A DNA stretch of 64,000 nt from Diacronema lutheri (Eukaryota > Haptophyta > Pavlovophyceae > Pavlovales > Pavlovaceae). Made by a program: the position numbers and the translations under genes. Shown piece after piece: positions 9,620 through 20,700 of this stretch; position 1 is the stretch's first letter, and the number at the start of each line of letters is the position of its first letter. A model generated the notes under the pieces. It had not been told where the DNA came from. It searched no databases and was given only the letters and a program-made list of their open reading frames with translations. Where the stretch lies: the NCBI GenBank assembly GCA_019448385.1, contig JAGTXO010000002.1, positions 248,001 to 312,000 on the forward strand, given 5' to 3'.

Positions 9620-9697
9620 GGGGCGCGCTCGGCCCGTCTGGCGATATTATTTCTGTGGCTGGCGATGAGGCGCGCTCTCAATTCTCGCCAGGGTGGG
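9344..9697 (+). repeat. Pair of identical 25-base direct repeats
   Basis: Positions 9344-9368 and 9673-9697 are identical over 25 bases and differ immediately on both sides. Copy 1 covers the end of SQD2 exon 2 and its 5' splice site; copy 2 lies in the gap between SQD2 and the antiporter. The 300 bases between hold SQD2 intron 2, exon 3 and the stop. Confidence 0.9.
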
Positions 9698-9701
9698 AGT
9701 G

Positions 9702-12673
9702 TCATAGGCCCGCCGCCGAGCCGCCCTCCACCGTGGACATTTCAACCTCCGCGCCGGGCACCGGCGCGTTGCGCATGACGCGGCGCATGACGGCGTGGAA
9801 GCGGTGCGCGCCAAAGAGCGAAACTCGCACCGAGTCGAGCACGTGGTGCGCGCGGTCAAAGACGAGGCCGAGCTGCTCGAGGTCGGCGTGTGTGAGCGTG
9901 CCCTCGTGCTGCAGCTCGTGCACCGCCTCGCGCTTCATCAGCACGGCCGCGCGCGCGGCGAGCACGTTGATCTGGAAGGAGGTGATCACCCACCGGCTCG
10001 TGCTCGCGCTGTGTTGCTCGTCGAGCGCGCGGCGCGCACGCGCGACGACGGGCATCACCGCCGCCTCGTAGACGGCGAGCCGGTCCGGATCGTCGGCGAC
10101 GACGTGCGCGAGCTCCTCGTGCGCGCGGATGTATCCGGCGAGCGCCTCGACCAGATCGAAGCACCTGTTGAACTCAAGGTAATCGCTGATCGGCCGGCCG
10201 ACAAGCGGCAGTTGATCGACCGCCTGCCGCCAGCGCGTGGTCGTCGGCAGCAGGTAGAGCAGCACGTCGAGCTCGAGCTCAAACGCGGCCGTGATGGGCG
10301 CGAGCGGCGCGCCGTCGAGGTACTCGGCGCCCGCCGTGAGCGCCTCGATGAGCGCCGCGAGAGGGGTCCCGGCGAGCTGCTTGGACTCGTACTGCTGCTC
10401 ATAGCTGCTCGCGACGACCGCAAAGAGAGTCTCAACGATGCCGTCGTCCTTCTCGAAGACCGCGTACCTGGCAACGCGGCGCGCGGAGGGTCGCGCCGCG
10501 TGCCGCGCGCGGTCCGCGGTCACCAGCGGACCGCGGGCGACGACAGCAAGCCCATACGGCGCGGCGCGGCGCGGCGCGGCGCGGCGCGGCGCGGCGCGGC
10601 GCGGCGCGGCGCGGCGCGGCGCGTGGCGCGCGTGTGCGCCCGCGCTCACGACCGAATGTCCGACGCTCGGAAGCGCGCATGCGCCTTGCCATCGTCGGGC
10701 TTGCTGTCGTCGACCTTGCCCACAGCGCGGCGCAAGGCCTTCGCGCCGGACTTGGCGAGCAGCGCAGGCGCCGCGGCTGGCGCGAGCGCGACTGGCCGCG
10801 GCTCCGCGCCGGGCGGCAGCGCGTGCGTGGTCGACGCGTGCAACGCGCGGAACATGCGCCTCGGGTCCTTCTTGTCGTCGTCCGCGTCAGCGCGAGGCCG
10901 GTGCGCACTGCGCGGCCTGAGCGACGCGATGCGGCGCACAAGCTGCTCCGACCAAATGTCCGTGTACGTGCTCTCGTACGGGATGCGCATGAGGTTGTTC
11001 TGCAGCACGCCGATGCCCTCGCCACGCGAGAAGTACGGCACGAGGGTGCGCACGATCTGCAGGTCGGCGCGGGAGTAGAGGCAGTCGCGCATGAGCGCGG
11101 CCCATCGGTCGGGCATCGTCTTCCGCTCAAGCTTGCCCATCGCGCGCCGGACGATCACATCGCGGTAATGGTTTGCGGGGTACAGCTTTAACGCCGAGTA
11201 GACGATCGGCGTGGTCGAGCCGTTGAGCAGCATCGTCAGCACCGTAGCGGAGGCCTGGACGGGGCAGACGGACGGAGGCTGGACGCGCGACGTGAGCGCG
11301 CGGCGCCACGCGCGCGCGCTCGCCTCGCGGCAGGGCGTGGCGCGAGCGCTGACCGTGAGGAAGTGGATGCGAGCGGCGTCGGTCGGGTCAAACGCGCGGT
11401 TGCCGAGCACGAGCAGCGAGAGCGAGAGCGAGACGGCACCGCGCAGCCCGGCGTAGACAAGGATCACGCCCTCGCGCGCGCTCACCTTGTACCCCATCTG
11501 TCGAAGCACGGGGAAGAAGAGCGCGACGACCGCAGCGCGCGCCGCCTGCAGCACCGCGTACAGAACGAGTGCGTCGACGGTCCGCACCTCGGACAGGTGC
11601 GAGGTGAGCGCGGTCCACGCGGCGATGCCCGCGACGTAAAAGATGAGCGTCTCGGCGATGAAGCTTACCATCCGCATCACCGCCTCAAGCGCATTCGTCG
11701 CCGCCGGCGAGAGCGTGTACTTCCCTTGCCTGCCCATCAGAAGGCCAAGCGTAACGACCGCGAGCACGCCCGACACGTGGAACGTCGCTTCGGCGCTCGA
11801 GAAGGTCACGTAGATGGCGATGACAACGATGCCCGCCTCCGTGCGCCAGTCGTTCTCAATCAACGCGAGCCACGTGCTCACCACGCCGTACGCGAGCGCG
11901 CCGAGCGCGAAGCCGCCCGCGCTCAGCCGGAAGAACATGCCCACGCCCCAGCCCGCGTCGATCGGCGGCTCGTCCGCGGACGCGCGGCGAACGTTCTCAA
12001 CAAAGATGAGAAACATGACAAAGGCAGAGCCATCGTTGAGCAGAGCCTCACCGTCGATCATGTTCGCCAGCTTGGCCGGCGCACCGAGCGAGTGCAGCGC
12101 GGCGACGACGGCAACCGGGTCGGTGGCCGAGACGATGGAGCCAAACGTGAGCGCGACGTCCCAGTTCCACAGGCCGCCGTCCTCGGGCGAACCGTACGCC
12201 ATCGCGTAGCGAAAGAACGCGGCAATCGCGTACACCTGCACGATCACGCCGGGGAACGCGAGCAAGAACGCCTGGCCCGAGACGCGGCTGAAGACGTGCC
12301 AGCTCATGCTCGACGCGCTCTCGTAGATGAGCGGCGGGAGAAGCACGAGCAGGATCACCTGCGGGTCGACGAGCTGCGCGGACTCTATCGCCTCTGCAAT
12401 GAGCGGCGGATGGCCCGACGCCTCCGACGCGGCGCGCGCCCACGGCACGAGCACGTCGCGCAGCGCGCTCGTGAGGACGCCGAGCAGGAGGATGCTGAGT
12501 GATGACGGTGGCAGGCCAAGGCCCGACCACACGCGCTCGCGCAGCTGAGGAAGAAGCTGCGTCTGCGCAAAGCGCAGAAAGACGCCACAAAGCGCGCCAA
12601 AGAGCGCGACGATCAGCACGAACAGCGTCGGGTGGTCAGGTCCTTCGCCCTCGCCGCCCTCGTCCGACGACAT
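9702..12673 (-). CDS. Na+/H+ antiporter of the CPA1 NHE/SOS1 type with long cytosolic tail
   Basis: Cation/proton exchanger for plasma membrane or endomembranes. Exons 12673-11354, 11254-10650 and 10467-9702 give about 896 residues. Around a dozen membrane segments cover residues 15-440. The CPA1 signatures are present: LVLLPPLIYESA, then GSIVSATDPVAVVAAL with the ion-binding Asp pair, then IDGEALLNDGSAF. After the membrane domain come SRADLQIVRTLVPYFSRGEGIG and VLQNNLMRIPYESTYTDIW, followed by a helical tail (YAVFEKDDGIVETLF ... ITSFQINVLAARAAVLMKREA) like the regulatory tails of SOS1/NHE proteins. No clear cyclic-nucleotide domain is seen. Intron 2 (TC|GTGAGC to CCAG|GTAC, phase 2) is filled by a (GCCGC)n array. 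The tail could otherwise be read as a separate gene, but phase and acceptor favour one gene. Confidence 0.85.
10557..10620. repeat. (GCGGC)n pentanucleotide array in antiporter intron 2
   Basis: About 12.8 perfect units of GCGGC on the given strand, GCCGC on the sense strand of the antiporter gene, inside intron 10468-10649. Confidence 0.95.
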
Positions 12674-12816
12674 GGTGACGTTGAACGTTAGAAACGTCAG
12701 CCCGCTTTTGCAAACAGTGTAATAGGTCTTACTCCGCTTTCCGACGTAAGCGTCGTGAGTATTCATAGTAATACCCATACCCCGTTTGGGCTGTGAAAGC
12801 ACAAAATTTCAAATTC
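12674..12816. promoter_or_regulatory. Divergent promoter, antiporter / PHD gene, AT-rich island
   Basis: 143 bases between two start codons, noticeably richer in A and T than its surroundings. It holds TTTTGCAAAC at 12706-12715 and CAAAATTTCAAATTC at 12802-12816, directly before the PHD start codon. Both words recur in the divergent promoter at 46438-46514. Confidence 0.5.
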
Positions 12817-13800
12817 ATGCGGCCGCCACCGCGGGCCACGCGCACGCGCTCCGGGGCGTGCTCGCGCGCAGCTGCGCCGGCGGCGGCGGAAGCGGAGATC
12901 GACGATTCGTGCGTCATCTGCGGCAATGACGAGAGTGAACCGTTCGACCTGATTGTCTTCTGCGACGGGTGCAACGTCACCGTGTGCCAGAGCTGCTACT
13001 CGATCGCGGATGTGCCCGAGGGCGACTGGTTTTGCCGGCCGTGCGAGGCAGGCGTGCGCGACAGCAAGCGTAGGCTCGACGTGACGTGCAAGCTGTGCGA
13101 GCGCCAAGGCGGCGCTCTCGAACCAACCATGTGCGGCGGCTGGGTGCACACCGCCTGCTGCCAGTGCTTCGAGGAGGTGTTTCTCGTCGACCTCGGCGAC
13201 GGCCGCTCGGCCGCCAGCCTCACGAAGCTCTACCGCGAGCGACGGCGCGGGTTTGCGTGCTCGCTATGCCCGCGCAAGGGCGGCTGGTGCATCACCTGCC
13301 CGCGTGGCACGTGCAAGACCGCCTTCCACCCCGCGTGCGCGCGCGAGCGCGCCGAGCGCGACGGGCTCGTCACCTACGTGCAGGAACTGCCAAACGGCCA
13401 ACCCATCGTGCGCATCTGCTGCGCCGAGCACTCGCGCAAGCTGGGCGGCAAGCCTCCGGCGGGCGTGCGCATGCCCAAGTCATGCCGCGCGCTGCCAGGC
13501 GGCATGGACGCGCCCGACTCGAACCCGACCGTGCGGTGCGACGCTGACGCGCCGCCAGGCGGCCCCGAGCGCGGTGAGCGCGCCGCGTGCACCGGCGCCG
13601 CCAGTTGCGCGTCGCGCGTGCTCGACGACGCGTCGCGCCATCGGCGCAAGCGCGGCCTCATGGCGGCCTCCGCACGCCGCTTTGTTGAGGAGTGCCTGCT
13701 CCGGCCGGGCGACACGGCCGTGCTCTTTGAGAAGTCGGGCTTCGAGCGGTTCGCGGCGTCAACCGCACACCTCCGCACGGCGCGTAGCCCGGGCGTGTGA
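12817..13800 (+). CDS. PHD plus extended-PHD chromatin protein (Jade/BRPF-like reader)
   Basis: Single exon, 327 residues. A PHD finger (DSCVICGNDE ... IVFCDGCNVTVCQSCYSI ... WFCRPCEAG) is followed by the extended PHD module: CKLCERQGGALEPT, WVHTACCQCFEE, CSLCPRKGGWCITCPRGTCKTAFHPACARERA, then CCAEHSRK. This pair is the hallmark of BRPF, Jade and AF10-type proteins, which read histone H3 and nucleosomal DNA. No bromodomain, PWWP or EPc region is present, so it is smaller than BRPF. The C-terminal 110 residues are unrecognised. It probably acts in the nucleus in an acetyltransferase or methyltransferase complex. Confidence 0.85.
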   Translation: MRPPPRATRTRSGACSRAAAPAAAEAEIDDSCVICGNDESEPFDLIVFCDGCNVTVCQSCYSIADVPEGDWFCRPCEAGVRDSKRRLDVTCKLCERQGGALEPTMCGGWVHTACCQCFEEVFLVDLGDGRSAASLTKLYRERRRGFACSLCPRKGGWCITCPRGTCKTAFHPACARERAERDGLVTYVQELPNGQPIVRICCAEHSRKLGGKPPAGVRMPKSCRALPGGMDAPDSNPTVRCDADAPPGGPERGERAACTGAASCASRVLDDASRHRRKRGLMAASARRFVEECLLRPGDTAVLFEKSGFERFAASTAHLRTARSPGV

Positions 13801-13892
13801 ATAGCGCTCCTCGCGCGCCAGTCGCGCGCCGGACGAGGGAAGGGTCACAGAATGCACATGCCGGACGAGAGCACAAGTGCCAGCAAACGGCT

Positions 13893-16519
13893 CTAATGCG
13901 CAGCGGCAGCGGCCCGCTGCTTGACGATCGCGTCGGCGTTGACCTCCGGCTTGTACGGAAGCAGCGCCGGGCGCACGTGCGTCTTGTTCGCTGCGGCCGC
14001 GCCCAGCTCGTCGAACGCGTCGACCTGCACGATCACGTCGCGCGCCGCCTCGACCGACGCGAGGAACGCGGCCTCCTCCTTGGTGGGCTCGCGCTTCTCG
14101 CGCTTGATCGAGCGTGCGAGCGCGTCGGCCTCGACGGCGCGCGGCATCCAGTCGCGCAGCAGCGTCATGCGCGCGGCCGCATCCTGCGGGAAGTGGACGT
14201 CCGTCTGCATCAACCGCCACACGCCCGTGTCGTGCGTGATCGTCGACGCGGCCGCCTGCACGAGCTTGTCGTCGGCGATCGGGTAGCTCGCGCCGAGCGC
14301 GCGCGCGGCGACGAGGGCCATCGCGGGCCGCACGACGCCGATTGGGAAGTTGGCCGCAACGCCGTCGAGCGCGAGCTGCGCCTCGTTGAGCAGGCCCTTC
14401 ATCGAGTAGTGCATCAGCGTGCCGAGGCCGCCCACGCGCGCGCGCTCGGGGTGCGCGCAGTACCAGAGGGTGGCGTAGCCGAGGAAGAGCGAGGAGAGCG
14501 CGTCGGCGAGGCGGCCCGACACCATCTCCTCGCGCTTGAGCGCACCGCCGAGCAGGAGCGCAAAGTCGGTCGTCGCGGCGAAGGTGGCCGCGAGCCGCAT
14601 CAGCTGGGCCTCGTAATGGCGCACGGCCGCGCTGTCGACTGTCGCGTCGTCGGCGCCCTTGCCCAGCTTTGGGCGCGGTGCGGTGAGCGAGCTGAGCGAC
14701 GAGGAGACGGAGCGGCCTGCTCGCGCGGAGGCGTACACGTCGACGTCGGGGGCGCGGTGGTGAGCGAGGCCGTGGTTCGCCGAGCGGCAGGGCGGCACGC
14801 GCGGCGAGGGAGCTCGCCGTGTGCCACGCGCCGTGTGCCACGCGCCGTGTGCCACGCGCCGTGTGCCACGCGCGCGCGCGCGCGCGCGCGCGCACCCATC
14901 GAGGTGAGCGACGTGGAGACGGTGTGCGACACCATGTTGCCGAGCTCGCGCCGGAAGCCATCAGCGTCGTCCTTGGCCTGCAGCGTGCGCATCGTGTCGT
15001 ACAGGTGCGGGTGAGAGCGCGTAACGCCCTGCCCAAAGATGATGAGCGAGCGAGTGAGCGTGTTCGCGCCCTCCACCGTAATGCCTGACGGCGGGGATGG
15101 GGAGGGCGGGGCGGCGAGCAGCGGCAGGGCAGGGTGAGGGGCGTGCGGGCGTGCGGAGGTGCCGTGCGCGCGCAAGCGCCGACCGATCGGCGTCATGTTG
15201 TACCCGCTGATGACGAGGTTGTTGGGACCTCGCGAGATCGCTGCGCCGGCCATCACGTCCATCGCGTCGGTGACGGACTGGCGCGCGCGCTGCGTGGCCT
15301 GCTGCTTGAGCACGGCCGAGAGCACCGACGGCGACTCGTGGTGGTCGACCATCGACGCGAGCAGGTCGGAGCTCGCCGTGCAGACGAGCGCGTTGCCCGC
15401 GATCCGCGCGAGGTGCTCCTGCACGCCGCCCATCTCCGCGATCGGCACGCGGAACTGCTGGCGCAGCCGCGCGTACGCGCCGACAGCGACGGCGGCGCTC
15501 GCGGCGCCGCCCGTCGCGCCCGCCGGCAGCGAGATGCCGCGCCCCTCGGACAGCTGCTCCATCAGGAAGAGCCAGCCGGAGCCCGCCTTGTCCTGCCCAC
15601 CGAGCAGCGCGTCCATTGGGATCACGACGTCGCGGCCCTCAACGGTGCCGTTCATGAAGGCGTTGCCCGCCGGATCGTGGCGACGGCCGATCACCAGGCC
15701 CGGGTGCGCACGCTCGAGCAGCGCGATCGTGATGCCCTCCTTGCCCGTGCCCGCGAGGAGGCCGTCGGGGTCCTGCAGGTGGAATGCGAGGCCGACGATG
15801 CCGGCGACGGGCGCGAGCGTGATGTAGCGCTTCTTGAAGGAGGCGAGGATCTCAAGGCCGCCGCCCACAGCCTTGCGCACCACGCCGCTCGCCTCATGCA
15901 TCGACGCCGCGTCCGAGCCCGAGTGCGGCGCGGTGAGCGCAAAGCATGGGATGAGCTCGCCGTTTGCCAGCCGCGGCAGGTAGTTTGCCTTCTGCTCGGG
16001 CGTGCCGTAGCCGGTGAGTAGCTCGCCCGGGCCGAGCGAGTTGGGCACGGCGACCGTCGCGCCCGCGTTCGGCGAGACGGACTGGATCATGCGCAGGATC
16101 TTGCTCACCGCGTACGCGGAGAAGCCCATCCCGCCCCACTCGGGCGAGATCTTGAGCGCAAAAAACCCCTTCGTGCGTAGGTACTGCCAGACGTCGGCGG
16201 GCAGGTCGCGCGCCTCGGCGATGGCGTGGTCGTCGAGCATCTCGCACAGCGTGCGCAGCTCGTTGTCGAGGAACGCCTGCTCGCGCACCGACAGCTTCGG
16301 GTCGTACTTGCTCGAGAGCACGTCGAGCTTTGCGCCGCCCGCAAAGAGCGTGCGCTCAAAGCCAATGCCGCCCGACTCGAGCGCGGCCTTCTCGGTGGAG
16401 GAGATGGGTGGCATCAGCTTCTTCGCCATGTTGTACGCCGCGCCGAACAGCTGCCGTCGCTGCGCGAGGCGCAGCATTGGCGCGCGCGCGCGCTGGAAGA
16501 CGGCGGCCGGAACAGGCAT
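13893..16519 (-). CDS. FadE-type acyl-CoA dehydrogenase with DUF1974 domain
   Basis: FAD enzyme for the first step of fatty acid beta-oxidation. Exons 16519-15184, 15084-14896 and 14716-13893 give about 782 residues, near the length of E. coli FadE (814). The N-terminus (FQRARAPMLRLAQRRQLFG) is basic and amphipathic, suggesting mitochondrial import. The catalytic half shows PEWGGMGFSAYAVSKI, TAPHSGSDAASM and ITVEGANTLTRS; the C-terminal half is the FadE-specific DUF1974 region (LLLGGALKREEMVSGRLADALSSLFLGYA). FadE-type enzymes are typical of bacteria, so ancient transfer is possible. Intron 1 (15085-15183) splits PIG|ITVEGAN and intron 2 (14717-14895) joins SLTSMG to RSVSSSLSSLTAPR. Confidence 0.85.
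14818..14893. repeat. Four 14-base tandem repeats plus (CG)n tract
   Basis: Four perfect copies of CGTGTGCCACGCGC at 14818-14873 run into alternating CG to about 14893. All lie within intron 2 of the FadE-type gene, next to its 5' splice site. Alternating CG of this length can adopt Z-DNA. Confidence 0.95.
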
Positions 16520-16668
16520 TCTTTCAGCGGCGGGTTTTCGGGCGAATTCGGAAAACGGAGCGGGGAGGAGACGTCGACTCAACCGTTAATACGCAGTGAG
16601 AATGTGACGAACCTGAGTGTGAGGCTCCGACCACAGTCGGACGCGAAAGCTCTTGCCGGAGCCGACCC

Positions 16669-17643
16669 TCACGCGCCGGCGCCGCCGAGCCGCGGGATCC
16701 AGAGGCAAAGCAGCGAGCCGGTGCACGCGCTCGCCGCGAGCATGTGCGTCGGGCTCCAGCGCACCGACGTCGCCGCGTTCGCGTGGCCCTGCATCACGGC
16801 CACCTCGCGGCCGGTCGCCGCGTGCCAGACGTGCACGGTGCCGTCGTCCGAGCCGGACAGGACGAACTGGCCGTCGGGCGTGAAGGAGGCCTCGAGCATC
16901 AGCCCGCCCGCGTTCGAGTGCCCGCGGTACGTCGCGAGCTGGTTGCCATCGAACGCGTCGATCAGGTCGATGGCGTCCGATGTCGACGGCAGGAGGATCG
17001 TCTTGCCGTCGTTGGAAAAGGAGAGGTGGTGGAACGCGACGGGCGGGCCGCTCAGCCGGAACGTCGTGAACGGCCCCTTGGCGTACGAGCGCATGTCGTA
17101 CAGCCGGACGGCGCGCGTCGTCTGGTCGGACATGGCGGTCGCGAAGATGAGGCCCTCCGGATCGAACGAGACGGCGGGCGGCGAGTGGTTGGGGACAGAG
17201 AGCACGCCAAGCGCCGCCTCCTGCCGCAGGTCCCACAGCCGCACCGACGAATCGCGGCTCGCCGAGACGAACAGGTCCTCCTTCGGCGACATCTCGAGCG
17301 CGGTCACCGGCGCGGTGTGCCCGTGGAAGTAGCGGAGGAACTGGTTGTCGTGGAGGGAGAGGTAGCGGAGCGAGTGGTCGTTGCTCAGGTTGCGCGACGC
17401 GCAGATGATCGAGAGCTGGTGGTGCGTGAAGCGCACGTGGCACGCGCCGTACTTGCGCGAGTAGACGAGCTTCTGCAGCTTGCCCTCCATGCAGTTGTAC
17501 AGCCGGATCGACTCGTCGTCCGAGCTGGTGACGAGCATCGAGCCGTCGTGGAAGAAATCGAGCGCGTTGATTGGCTTCGCGTTGTCCCGTCGCACGCGCG
17601 CCACCTCCATCGCGCGCAGCGTCTGCGGCGTGAGCTTCATCAT
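16669..17643 (-). CDS. WDR82: WDR82/Swd2, WD40 subunit of COMPASS and PNUTS complexes
   Basis: Single exon, 324 residues, close to human WDR82 (313). It matches the family along its length: MKLTPQTLRAMEVARV, SSDDESIRLYNCMEGK, LSLHDNQFLRYFHGHT, SASRDSSVRLWDLR, CxFDPEGLIFA-like SFDPEGLIFATA, LEASFTPDGQFVLSGSDDG. WDR82 brings the Set1 H3K4 methyltransferase to Ser5-phosphorylated Pol II and also serves the PNUTS-PP1 termination complex. Two adjacent Met codons start the gene; 17643 is the outer one. The CHAT/NB-ARC gene starts 66 bases away on the other strand. Confidence 0.95.
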   Translation of the reverse strand: MMKLTPQTLRAMEVARVRRDNAKPINALDFFHDGSMLVTSSDDESIRLYNCMEGKLQKLVYSRKYGACHVRFTHHQLSIICASRNLSNDHSLRYLSLHDNQFLRYFHGHTAPVTALEMSPKEDLFVSASRDSSVRLWDLRQEAALGVLSVPNHSPPAVSFDPEGLIFATAMSDQTTRAVRLYDMRSYAKGPFTTFRLSGPPVAFHHLSFSNDGKTILLPSTSDAIDLIDAFDGNQLATYRGHSNAGGLMLEASFTPDGQFVLSGSDDGTVHVWHAATGREVAVMQGHANAATSVRWSPTHMLAASACTGSLLCLWIPRLGGAGA

Positions 17644-17709
17644 CGCTCCCGCCGCGCAGCCAGCCCGCACGTCGTCGTGGGTGCGTCACCCGCTTTTCCG
17701 GTGCGTGCA

Positions 17710-20700
17710 ATGCCGCCCGTCAATCCAGCAGGCGCCGCGCCCGATGAGGTGGCGGAGGAGGGCGGCGGCGCGGTGGTGCTGCGCTACCGCTTTGCAGCGC
17801 AGAGCGTCGACCAGTGTCATGCCTTCGTCTTCCGCGCGCCCGCCGCGCGCGTGACGGCCGCCGAGCTGCGGCCGCTCCTCGAGCGCGATGGCGCGAGCGG
17901 CTTTGGCGAGCAGCTGCGCTTCTGGTCGGACGCGTTTGGCGGGTGGCTTGGCGTGGAGGAGGCGGGCGTCGACATGCGCACGCTGCCTACAACCGTCAAT
18001 CCGAGCACCGGCGAGCGCGTCCGATTGCTCACGCTGCTGCTCGAGGAGATGGCGCAGCCGGCCGACCGCCTCGACCGGCCGACCGCGGCGGCGCTCTCGA
18101 CGACGCCCAACAACACGGAGGACGTGCACTCGCTGGAGGGCGACGCGGTGACGCCCGCGCATTTTGCCTACCTCGACCTCGCCGTCCTCTCCGCCAACCC
18201 GCTCGTCTTTGTGCACGAGAGGCAGTACCACCCGCTCGACCACTCGTCGGGCGCGCTCGACTTCAAGGGCGAGTGGAGCCTGCTGCGCTCGATGCTGCGT
18301 CGGACGGGGAAGCGCGTGTGCACGCGCGTGGACATCGCGTCGACCGGCCTGCTCTCCGAGGTGCTCATGCAGCAGCCGCGCTGCCTCTACCTCGTCTGCC
18401 ACGCCGACTACGCGCCGCCCGCCGGCGGGGGCAGCCCGACGCTCCACCTCTCCCTCGAGGACGCGTCGGGCGTGTGCGACTCGGTCTCGCTCGACCGGCT
18501 CAAGGCGTTGCTGCGCGCCGGGCCCGAGGCGCGTCAGAGCGAGCCGAGCGACGAGGAGGACGAGAGCCCGCTCGCCGGCGTGAGCGTCGTCGTCCTCGGG
18601 GCGTGCCACTCGCTCGACGCCGGTGCGCGCCGCGCGCCCGTCCGATGCGGCGCCGCCCTCGCGCGCGCGGCCGGCGCGCACGGCCGGAGGGCGCGCGGTC
18701 GGCCGGGCGCACGCGCGCACCGCGCGGGCTCACGCGTGTTTGCCTGCTCGCCGCCCCGCGCCGCCCCGCGCAGGCCGCGCCTTCGTCGCCGCCGGCTGCA
18801 AGCACGTGGTCGCGATCGCTTCTGATGCAAAGGTGCTCGACGACGACGCGGCACTCTTTGCGCGCCACTTCCTCTTCGCGCTCTTCCAGGGGCAGAGCGT
18901 GCGCTCGGCGTTCGAGCGGGGCAAGGGCGTCGTCGCGTCCGCCGCCAACCCGCGCGTCTCCGAGCCGACCAACCAGCGCGCCTTCGAGGCGGAGAAAATC
19001 GTGCTGCTGCCGGAGGGCGCGCCGCACGACGAAAGGCCCATGTCGGCCCTCCTGCGCGGCGAGCTCTTCGAGGTCAACCCGCTGCCCGCGCTCGAGCCGC
19101 CGACGGTGCCGTCGCCGTTCGTCGGCCGCGCGCTCGAGGTGCAGGCCCTCGTGCGCATGCTCCGCCGCCGCCGGCAGAGCGAGGTGCGGCTCGTGACGCT
19201 CTGGGGCGAGCGCGGCGTGGGCAAGACCGCGCTGAGCAAAGCGGTCGCGCAGTTCCTCTGGCAGAGGCGGCACCTGCAGGACGGCGCGGCCTTTGTCGAG
19301 CTGAGCGGGGTGAGCTCAGAGGAGATGGCGCTCGGCGCGCTCGGCGACGCGCTCGACATGGAGTTTGGCCGGTGGAAGGATGCGAGCCGCGCGCTGCACC
19401 GCTGGCACGGCGTTGTTGTGCTCGACGGCGTCGACGAGCTGCTGCAGGCGCTGCCTGCGATCGTGCAGCGGATGGTCTCGGCGGTGCTGCACGGCTCGCA
19501 GCTGCAGGTCATCGTCACGTCATGCGTGCCCCTCTCCACCGCGATTGGCGCGGAGATGGCCGTCGAGCACCCCGTGCGCATCGACAAGCTGCATGAGCTC
19601 GACGCCGCGCGCCTCCTGCATGCGCTCGTCTCCGACGCGCTACCCGCACACCTGCGCGGCACCGCCAACCTGCGCGCGCTCGCGCAGCACGAGATCTTCA
19701 CGCACCTCGACGGGCTGCCGCGCCGCATCGCCCAGACCGCGCCGCACATCCGGCAGGGCATGTCATTGCGCGCGCTGCTCGCACGCCTCAAGCTCGACTC
19801 GGCGGCCGCGGCCGCGCATGCGCCGACCGACCACGTGCTGCCCATCACGCGCGCGCAGTCGCTCAGCGCGCGCGCGTCGCCGGGCGCGGGCGCGGGCGTC
19901 GCGCCCGGCGCGCCGGCCGCCGCCGAGCCGCCGCCCGTGCACAAGGCTGAGTCGGAGGCGCACGCGGCGGCGCACGCCAGGCAGGCGTACGCGGTCGCCG
20001 CCGCGCACGCGCGCACGGGCGGAGCGCGCGCGCCGGCTGGCACGGCGATCGCACAGCTCAACGGCACGCCCGTGCCGCCGCTCGCGACGTCGCCAGCCAT
20101 CGCCGCGAGGCCGTCGCCCATCGCCGCGCCGCCTGGCGCGCCGGGCGGCAACGGCGCTGACGAGCGTGCGTCGAGCGCGCCGCGCCCGGCTGGCGCGCGC
20201 GTGCGCGAGCCCGCGCCGACGCCCGCGCGCGCGCCCGCGCCGGCCGCGAGCAGCGTTGGTGGCGCGTCTGTCGCTCCGGGCGGCACGCGGCGCACGGGTC
20301 ATGCCACCGCGGCTGAGAGGCCCCTCTCGCCGCCATCGCTCGAGCACTCGCAACCGTCGTCCCAGTCAATCACGACCGCAGATTCTGACTCGGCGGCCGA
20401 GGCGCCCGCCGGGTCGCCCGCAGGCGGATCGGCGGAGCTGTGGTCGCGCAGCGGCGTGCAGCGCCTCGCGCGCGTATCCTTTGAGGGCGCGCGCACGCTG
20501 CACGTCACGACGAGGCCAATCCCGCCGTCAACGCTGGACGAATGCGTCGAGTGCTCGCGCGCGACGCCCGAGCGCGTGCCCGCCGGCCCAGACGACGGCC
20601 GGACGTGCGCCTTCTTCTTCGTCGAGCCGCTCGTCACGCGCGGCGCGCTGCGGCTCGCGCACGCGCCCGCACGCGCGCCTGAGCTGGCCGAGCCGGCCGA

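Noticed and set aside
9702-10467. Independent gene downstream of the antiporter
   Set aside because: No good start, an in-phase acceptor at its 5' end and a matching GTGAGC donor in the antiporter make it the antiporter's last exon.
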